Source: Pseudeuparius sepicola (Eukaryota > Arthropoda > Insecta > Coleoptera > Anthribidae). Taken from it: a DNA stretch of 64,000 bases. Where the stretch lies: NCBI GenBank assembly GCA_963920635.1, contig OY987298.1, positions 37,107,787 through 37,171,786 of the forward strand, read 5' to 3'. Under the pieces are notes generated by a model. The model was not told the DNA's origin. It made no database searches and saw only the letters and a list, made by a program, of their open reading frames with translations. The position numbers and the translations under genes were made by a program. Below are positions 55,972 to 64,000 of the stretch, one piece after another; positions within the stretch are counted from its first letter, which is position 1, and every line of letters starts with the position of its first letter.

Positions 55972-56443
55972 GGGATGTTTTTGTGGCATAGCAGGAATCA
56001 GTTGAAAAAAAAAAAGCTCTCCAGCCGGAATTCGAACCCGGGACTCGTACTGGGGCTGTAGTAATAATAATTATAATTGAACATCTCTTTATTACCCTAC
56101 GAAATCTCGACAGGAGAGTGGAGAGCTACATAGCAGTATCTATACAGGTTCCATCGGATAGGGGGTATTTGTATCGACTGACTATTAGTCAATAGTGGTG
56201 AGATGTAGGAGACTTCGCCGTCTTCTAGGTGTCTCAGCGGCGTGGCGTCGGGGGGGGGGGGGAGGGGGGCTGGCGAGCTAAAGAAAGTTAGCCCCTCTCC
56301 AGTTTTATAGACCACGCTATGGCACTGCAACTATTAAAAGGGTTTAGAGGGTGGAGTGGAGGGTAACCATTCATTATTGTTGGTTATGTTAACTTTCTAG
56401 TTGTTCTTCTACGCATTTACCTGCTATACCACAAAAACATCCC
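55972..56443. mobile_element. TIR element with tRNA-like B box, copy 1
   Basis: GGGATGTTTTTGTGGCATAG is inverted at 56,420-56,443. On the minus strand GGGTTCGAATTCCGG (about 56,028-56,045) is a good Pol III B box / T-arm, shared with the copy at 60.2 kb. A poly(G) run lies at about 56,250-56,262. Confidence 0.6.
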
Positions 56444-57299
56444 TCTTCGTATAAACAAAGTTCGAAAAATTGTAAATTGCTTGCTGTGAACTTTTTTTAA
56501 TAATGAGTATTTAAGGTGCTTGGGAAACATTTTGCATAAAAAACATTTTAAGAACGATACCATTTTACAAACCAAAGTGAATATAATCCCTTTTATATTT
56601 TTTGCAAATTAGCAATATGCCAGAGGTTTAAATTTTATGAGATCCCATAACATGTATAACGACATATTTATTTATTTATTATTACTGAGATTATAAAATA
56701 GATCCAGATTTTTTCAAATCCCCCGCTGACTGTACTTTTGGGGTAATTTTATTTAATAATTTTAATCGTTTTGTTAAATTATAGTAATCCCATTGTAATT
56801 TCTTTTTAGAATTAATGCAGGTGGTCGTAATCATTTGTATTATTTAATCGTCCTAATAAACAATCAGAGATTAGAGTTAAGATTATCGTTTGCAGCATGT
56901 GACAAACAATACTATATGTCCTCAGAATTTATATTCGGAATTATTGCTTCATTACCAAATCGGAAGGAAGTCTATTGTTAGCGCTGAATATCCTCATAAT
57001 GAATTAATTCGTCGGCATATTTCTACGAAATTGAAAGATAACATAATTGATTTTCTATTCTCTCTATTATTCATGGGAAGTGTTAGATAAATACAAGTGA
57101 TGTCTTGCATACAATGATAAGAGACACTTTCTTATTCTGCATCTATCTTAGATACTTAATTACCTGTTTAAAAAATAAAAAAAAACGGCATGCTCTATGA
57201 GTAGGCATCACTGAAGAACCAAAAACAATATTTTTAATACCCGCACCTTCTGTGTTTGACGCTTCGAATTTGTCTTGGGACATGAGCGGGAATAAAACA
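56444..57299. other. AT-rich host DNA, no gene recognised
   Basis: Nothing identifiable. Confidence 0.3.
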
Positions 57300-57845
57300 G
57301 AGACAAGATGGGAATACACAATAATTTTATTCACTTCAAAGGGTTTTCTTTTCGTATGTAAAATCACAAGTACCGGAAATGCTATTGATAACATTTTTCG
57401 AAAGCGCTATTTTGCCTAGAAAGATCACGAAATTGGTCTCTATAATTTTTGTCAAAATCCCGAGAGTGAGCAAAGCTTGGATGTCCAGGCCAGGCTCGAT
57501 TTTTTCACCATTTTAAAACTGGATTACGAGTATTTTCTGAATGTGTGCATAGAAGAAATCTATGATGTGTGCCATAAATTTAAACAGAGTTCTAATATAA
57601 ACAGTTTAATGTATAAATTATATACCTAAATTTAATTACATAGAATGTATGGTAATACCGAAACGTAATTTTCAGCTGCATAATACAGAACAGTACAAAA
57701 TAGACCAATTTTGACAAGTCGATGTGGGTATTGAGCAGATCCGCGGTAATTTCTCTTGGGATTTATCGCTTTCCAAACATAATTTCCATGAGCTAGAAAG
57801 GCTATATTATTGGGCTCTGAGAGCGCCGGAAGTATATGCAAAACC
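57300..57845 (+). repeat. Dispersed family R1, copy 4
   Basis: AAAATCACAAGTACCGG, AAATCCCGAGAGTGAGC, TTGGATGTCCAGGCC, TTTTCAGCTGCATAATACAG and GCAGATCCGCGGT occur in the same order as copy 3. Confidence 0.6.
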
Positions 57846-58940
57846 TAATCTTTAATGACTTATCTGGCTTTGATCAAACTTAACATAATATATAATATAT
57901 AGCTAGATATTGCGGATCCACCGCGTACCGTCACCTAACAGAACGAACTTTGTACGTTTGAATTACGTTTGAAATGCAGTCAGGTGCAATGCGGGTGTAA
58001 TAGGAAGGTCGCCGCTCTGAATCCTGAGAAAAGTGCCTAGTAACGATGAATAATGATACGGTACAGAGGATTTTGCTTTATTGCATGAAACGGTCGTCGT
58101 CTATGAAACAGCGGGTACATTTCGCAGAAGGTATCACAGAAGTATCTCAGACTCGGAGGTGGAGAGGCCTTTGAACCGAGCTTTGAGATTATCAAGACCG
58201 ATATAAGCTACCAAATTCTCGGTCAATAGTGAAGCGCAATCGATTTTCTTAGTTATATTCCTCAAAAGTTACTTAATAAAAAAATGCTCCATATGTAGTG
58301 CATATATACAATTTAAAAAGCACTGTATTCATTACTTTATTAAACCTCGTAAAAAACTTATTTGTATATTATACTATAGGCAACTGTTCGTGTTAAGAAA
58401 GTAAGGAAAAATTATTAAAAAATTCCCTGAAATTAAATTTTAGACCAACTATATCACTTATAGCGATTTTTAAATTAGTTCCTATTTGCATATAAAGTGG
58501 TTAAAATTTGCAAGCAATAATACCCCCTTTGATGTCCTGTACCTACCATCCTGTTCCTGCTCACCACCATACTTCTATATAAGAGCCCGTATCTTATAGG
58601 GCACTTCATTTTATTAACTTTTATGCTAGAAGGCAATTTCGCGATCGAATTTCAGAATTGGAAAGGGGTACGATAAAGGCTTTTGCGGATTTTCTAATTC
58701 CACGGAATCAGTGCATCTTTCACTATAGCGTTCTTCCAAACTTAATTTTTCTAGAAGGTTTCCCCGAAGAAGGAAATCGAATTCTATGCATTCCCCTTAT
58801 TGCTTCGTGCACAGAGAAGGTGCTCGGGTCCTTTTCTTATTGGGGACTTCTTTAATATACTGTTCAATACAAAAGTTTTCCTGCGGTACTTTTAACAAAA
58901 AAAAAATCACCCACTCCGCAATCAAAGACCAAGATATATA
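57846..58940. other. Host DNA, no gene recognised
   Basis: Short frames only. Confidence 0.3.
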
Positions 58941-60024
58941 CAGGGTGATTAAGTTTTATTCTTGGACACTTAAACATGTGATAGAAAACCACAGGTTGTT
59001 ACAGTTTTAAAAAATATGTGGACTTTATTGAATACTTACCAAACTAGTTGAGATATCGCTAGTAGCTACCTAATATATTTGGTATACACGTTATAACGGC
59101 ATTAGTTAGCATAAAACCTAATAATATCAAACACCTTTAACAACCAGTGGCGGAGAAGTGGGTAATTATGGTATTATTGTTTTTAGAAAAATTAATCACC
59201 TCGTATGTAGCAATGAAATGTATTCAATTTCTTACGTAAATTTTAATTGTAAACAAAAGCGTATTCTTGACATGTCTTTATATGTCATGGTCATGCTAAA
59301 TTTTATTTTTGTATGATTTCAGGTATTTCTGAAAAATTATCTAAAAAAATTTGCTCCATAAGTAAGACTTAAAGTAGAAATAATGTGTTTACTACTTTAA
59401 ATAAAGTAACTTTTTCCAATAAACTTACCTATTTAAGGCTATAGATATAGGGTCTAAAACATTTAAGGAAGATAAAATTAACGTTACACTGTATCTTGAA
59501 AAGTAAAACCTTGAATGGGTAGGTTTATTGGGAAAAGTTACTGTATTTAAAGCAAGAACACATTTTTTCTACTTTCAGTCATATTTATAGAGCGAATTTT
59601 TAAGTTAATTTTTCAGAAATATCCCGAAATAATACGAAAAAATGATATTTTCTATGAAAAAATGCTAAAAGAACGTTTTTGTTTACAATTAAAATTTACA
59701 TAAGAAATTGAATACATTTTATTGCTATATACAAGTTCATTCATTTTTGTTTCTAAAAACAATTGTACTAATTACCCACTTCCCACTTCCCCGCCATTGG
59801 TAGTTTAAGGTGTTTGATATTAACAGGTTTTATGTTAACCCATGCCGTTATAACGTGCACTAAATATGACTTAAATATTTCAACTAGTTTGGAAAATGTG
59901 CAAGAAAGTCCACATGTTTTTTCAAACTTTAACACCTTGTAAATTTTTTACAAGGCCTTAAAAATGTATAGTTAAGTTTTCTATCACATGCTTTAGTGTC
60001 CCAGAATAAAACTGAATCTACATA
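58941..60024. mobile_element. ~1.08-kb fold-back palindrome
   Basis: CAGGGTGATTAAGTTTTATT follows TA at the left; AATAAAACTGAATC closes the right with a decayed terminus. The halves share TATCACATG, CAACTAGTTTGG, GTGTTTGATATTA, CAGTGGCGG-like and AATTACCCACTT steps, inverted. The right arm carries an extra ACACCTTGTAAA / TTTACAAGG hairpin near 59,932-59,955. Confidence 0.8.
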
Positions 60025-60175
60025 CATTTAAAATGGCACTGGGAGATGAAATTGTAGATTTACGAAACTGAATTTCGAATAAATAATGTCCATAAACGTT
60101 CTGAATAATTTGTGTGTAGTTTCTCGCGATTAGTTGTTTGGTTTTCGTATGTTAATATAATTATTAATTAATAGA

Positions 60176-60370
60176 GGGATTTTTTAGTGGCATAGAAGGC
60201 AAAGGATAATCAGTTCAAAAAATGCACTCGAGCCGGGATTCGAACTTCGAACCCGGGACTCCCATACGAGTATGGCGGGTTCCATCAGCTATAAGAGGTG
60301 GTATTTGTTCCAACTAGGGATTATTAGTAAGTAGCGATTACTTTGCATGCTCTGCCGCAAAACATCTTTC
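60176..60370. mobile_element. TIR element with tRNA-like B box, copy 2
   Basis: GGGATTTTTTAGTGGCATAG at the left, and the inverse of GAAAGATGTTTTGCGGCAGAG at the right. On the minus strand GGGTTCGAAGTTCGAATCCC carries a B box with a 7-bp internal duplication, and TAGCTGATGG is an A-box-like element ~35 bp upstream. No cloverleaf can be drawn. Confidence 0.6.
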
Positions 60371-61385
60371 TTGATTCACCCATAAAAATTTTATTTTCAA
60401 AATTTTTCTTTTTGTTAAACATAATTTCTTGTAAAAATCTATTAAATATACCATTTTCCAGAAGATCTATTTAAAAAAAATCTTGGAACTACAAAACCTT
60501 CAAAACTGATATTTTTCGGAACCCGACGTAGACATTGGCCAAGAAACGATTTTAAAAAATTCTCAACCCCTAAGGGAGTGAAACTGTGGTACAAAGTTAG
60601 AATTTTGATGGGGACGAAGTAGCAGGCATCAGCTAGTCAAGCATACTGGTATCTATGCGTTTCCAGATTTGTTCGTTAAAAAAGGGCAGTCAGAAAGCTC
60701 CTCGAAAGTATTTTTCATTTATTATTAATAACAACGTATTTGCTGAAAGTAAAGGTTACGAATTTGTTTCTAATGGTAAATGGGGATTCACCATCTGATT
60801 CACCAATAATTGATGTAATGAATTTAAAAACAGACTTTGCATATAGAAAACAAAAATATCTATTCCTCAAAAATTAAAAGTAACGAACGGATTTTAGAAT
60901 TTTTACACGGTGAAGCCTGTAAATTTGGAAAGGCCTGGGCACGGTACGGTATATAGAACAGCAGAAAATGGAAAACGTGTAATTTATTCATAAGAGGAGA
61001 GCGGCCTCGATATGTGGAGATTGTTTTTCGTGCGCCTGGCAATTCCATGAATCTCGGGAGCAAAAGTATAGCGCTTTCCGGGCATATTTATGAAGATCGC
61101 GGTGCGGGCCAACGACACGCCAACGGTTTTGTTTCCACGATATCTTTTTATGCATCGGCATCAGCCGATATCCCTATGATGAATGGATGAATAATATGAA
61201 TTTTATGAGTTTCAAAAGTTGTGAGTCAAAAGAAAGTGAATGATACGGGAGGGACATAATAATTTCCAACAAGAAAAGCTCAATATATGGTTATTCCATT
61301 CTTCGTGGTTGGCATTTCAATGAAATTTTGAAATTTGGTATGTGACATACCTGGGAGAATAAATCATGAAACAAGCGCAAAAAAA
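60371..61385. other. Host DNA, no gene recognised
   Basis: A GC-richer patch at 61,020-61,150 contains GCGGTGCGGGCC; no exon supported. Confidence 0.3.
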
Positions 61386-62180
61386 AATTGGGATATTTTT
61401 AAACCCTTGACCCCCATTATTTGGGAGGCCTATGATGAAGAATGTCAAACTACCTGTACCTCGATAAAGGTCAAATCTAACAGGTATATCACATAGAAAA
61501 TTTCATAATTTTTATCTTTGTTCGTACCTCGATAAACGTCAAATCTAACAGGTATATCACATACCAAATTTCATAATTTTTATCTTTGTTCGTTATGGAA
61601 ATATTTAGAAAAAAACCGTTTGCCAAAGTGTCCATTTCGGGGGCTATAGCCCCTTAGGGAACTTTTTTGGGGCCATGATTATAGGAACTTTTTTCATTTT
61701 TTTGTATCAAAAAACGTGGTGGTAAATTATGGTAGGCTAATTTCTAATAGGCATTTTCAATTTCAAAACGAGTTTACTCGAAAACTATGCATGCTATCGC
61801 AGTTCAACAAGAGCACCTTTTCTTCGTAGAATACCTTCAAATTTCATAATTTCGCAAGAAATCTGGAAAAAAGAATACAAAAAATTTTTGGGGTAATTTT
61901 AACTATTGAACCCCCCCATTTGGGACGCCTATGATTAAGAATGTCTAACTATCGCTCCCTCGGTAAATGTCAAATCTCACAGGTACATCAGATACCAAAT
62001 TTCAGAATTTTATCTTTGTTCGTTCTGGAAATATTTATGGAAACCCGTTTGTGAAACGGTCCCTTTCGGGGGCTATAGCCCCATTAGGGGGCATTTTGAA
62101 GGCCATGTTTGTAGGAACTTTTTCCATTTTTTTAGCTCGTAGAACACGCTGGTAAATTATGGCAGGCTAATTTCGGGACA
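61386..62180. repeat. Two ~505-bp direct repeats ending in a mariner-type terminus
   Basis: Units starting near 61,386 and 61,890 share GGACG/GGAGGCCTATGAT, CAGGTA-ATCA-ATACCAAATT, TTTCGGGGGCTATAGCCCC and GGTAAATTATGG-AGGC. Unit 1 has an internal 67-bp tandem duplication (61,460-61,526 and 61,527-61,593). Unit 2 ends GGGACACCCTG then TA at 62,186. The partner end was not located. Confidence 0.65.
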
Positions 62181-62186
62181 CCCTGT

Positions 62187-64000
62187 ATATCTAAGATCAA
62201 GATCGCTACCTTAATCTTTAAAAGGACATTTTTTAAATAGATCTGCCGGGCTCTGGTTGTACCTACTCTTTATCTCTTATTTATTACTACTCTCCGGCAA
62301 CGCCGCGCTCCGCGCCTTTAACTAGTGTTTCAGGCCCCAGACGCCTGTAGTTGTATGTGCTTCTATTTGTCTCGGTATGCACATTCGAGATTATATTATT
62401 GTTTCCAAGTAAGTGCGAAGTAAGTGCAGACCTGTTATTTTAACCCTCTAAACAGTCTATATTTGTGTATTAGTGTAATAATTTATTAAATAACAAATAA
62501 CTGACACATTTCCAATGTCATGAATATCACTTATATATTATTTCCTCGGCCTACTATATTTTAGCAAAATTTTCAAATCGTCGTATTTGTAAAATTGAAC
62601 TTGCTCTAAAAACCATTTTTAAGGATGCTAAATAAGCTGGGGTGTCAGATTTTCGATAAAAGAATCGCTAGTAGCTACCTAATATTTTTGCAACTTTAGG
62701 TGTATGAACATGGTTAGAGAGACTTGTGGAATGTAAAATGCTGCCAGAGAGCATCTTCCCACCACCCATCATGACGGAAAAAGAATCAGTCGAATATCTC
62801 AAAAACGAAAATTTTACGAGGGTGTTTACACTTAAGATGGAACACACTGTAGGGTCTTGTCTATACAAAATATGTTTGTCATACTTATCAAACATAGGTA
62901 GTCTTTATACTGAACATCAAATATTTCTGTGGAGAAATTTAAAATAAATCCTTTTCATGGAAACCCTTTATTGTTCAAGTCATGGCCAATATAGAAAATT
63001 TTCTAGACTTCCCTTCCACGTATCTATCGGAGGATATCAATCAGTCTCCACGATTACATTCTCAGACAAATAATAAACATAGACTAACCAAAAGGCTGCA
63101 TTGTAATCAGCCATCATAAAAAATGCCTACTCAAAACAAAAACAACAAATTTGACACTTAAGCGTGCAACATATGATAACCAATCAGTGGCGTCCCTATA
63201 TTTCTTATTTTCAATAATGTTTAAAATAATTAGTATCTGCGATCATTTACTTTTATATTTGGCAATCACAGAAAAACAGTTTTAATGTTAACAACATTAG
63301 TCGACACTATGCTCGACACTATGGGAAAACTCCCCTAATTTTCATAATATATAATACATAATAATATAGATCCCTAAAAACATGACAAATATTATTATGT
63401 TAGATTATTTGCTTGTTATATTTACCTAACAGACAATATGTTCGGGAAAACTGATGGAACAGTAGAGGAAGTTAAATAAGTTCTTGAACCTGCTTTAACT
63501 AATTCTCGTTCTTCAAAATGTCGAGAACAAATGAAGGCATTAATTGGTAAGTCCTTCAAATTCACACCTAATGCATTGCACCATAACAACGTGTCCAAAT
63601 CACAATGAAACCTAGATTAGAAATAAATATTTTTAGTTATATTCTCAGACAAATATCATCATCGTATCGCATCTACGCCGCTGACCTACCTGTGGAACCT
63701 TATGTTGGAGGTTACGTTTCCTATGCCACAAATCCAACACTTTACTCTTCCCATGCTCCTTAAAACTACACTAATTCACTAATTACTGACTTAACTATAT
63801 GTCTTTTGTCCAATAACCCCAAAATCTCCTCAAAAAAAAACAAGAATAACGCAAAAGTAAACACTCCAAACACATGAACACAAGCCGGCGAAATCACAAT
63901 AAACTCTGGATCAGGTGGTTGTACACTAATAATGCAAACGCGTATCCATCGCAAAGAGCTCTTGCAACGTTGCCACGTTAGTCAGAATAAAGAATTTATT
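62187..64000. other. Host DNA and one solo TIR end
   Basis: ACACTTAAGATGGAACACAC then TGTA at about 62,828-62,851 is the inverse of the end at 23,170. No gene recognised to the end of the window. Confidence 0.3.

Noticed and set aside
56020..56060. tRNA gene
   Set aside because: Only the T-arm/B box is present; no acceptor stem or anticodon arm can be formed. The same holds at 60.23 kb.

Overview
The window is AT-rich eukaryotic DNA, most likely from an arthropod and probably an insect. This rests on insect-type TATA/TCAGT core promoters, short introns with GTAAGT donors, and a dense mixture of mariner, hAT, LINE and Gypsy remnants. No intact cellular host gene was found. The species cannot be named from the sequence.

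Bases 1 to about 7,860 hold a compact virus-like gene island that runs off the left edge of the window. It carries at least seven credible genes on both strands: a gene cut by the window edge; a DUF8207-like protein; two C2H2 zinc fingers fused to an A32-like DNA-packaging ATPase; an acidic Cys/His zinc-binding protein; a three-exon Pro/Gln-repeat and coiled-coil protein; a Tyr-Gly-Trp repeat protein; and a small beta-rich protein that may bind nucleic acid. A hydrophobic 115-residue frame is doubtful. Four genes have a TATA-like box and a TCAGT or near-TCAGT initiator at the same ~33-nt distance, and two more fit with 32 and 36 nt. The ATPase implies descent from a dsDNA virus or virus-like transposon. 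No polymerase, integrase, protease or recognisable capsid gene lies in the window, so the lineage is left open. The island also holds a Lys-Ala-Asn-Asp minisatellite (2.13-2.44 kb), a 342-bp tandem duplication that copies the 3' end of a gene (3.46-4.14 kb), and three imperfect ~70-bp repeats (6.5-6.9 kb).

From 8 to 64 kb the sequence is an accumulation of transposable elements separated by apparently non-coding host DNA. Many are fold-back elements with long inverted arms ending in CAGGGTG/CACCCTG next to TA (8.0, 10.8, 18.5, 21.3, 24.4-27.2, 28.1-29.6, 31.1, 38.0, 40.7-42.7, 48.3, 50.1, 51.8-53.0 and 58.9-60.0 kb). Four places keep readable mariner-type transposase pieces (24.1, 27.2, 28.6 and 48.4 kb). 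There is a 957-bp hAT element with an 8-bp target duplication (9.1-10.1 kb), a 174-185-bp MITE family with verified 7-bp target duplications (three copies), a hairpin-bearing ~0.55-0.6 kb repeat unit (14.2 kb, and in tandem at 41.0-42.2 kb), a perfect 59-bp-arm hairpin (16.9 kb), a Gypsy reverse-transcriptase scrap (26.2 kb) and a degenerate jockey/CR1-like LINE on the minus strand (48.0-51.7 kb).

The insertions are nested, so their order can be read. A mariner gene is split by a 2.8-kb composite that itself contains a fold-back and a Gypsy fragment. The LINE is broken by a mariner, a MITE and a 1.2-kb palindrome. An 87-88-bp satellite is broken by a TIR element. The only hint of a cellular gene is a possible membrane-protein exon at 43.4-43.7 kb.
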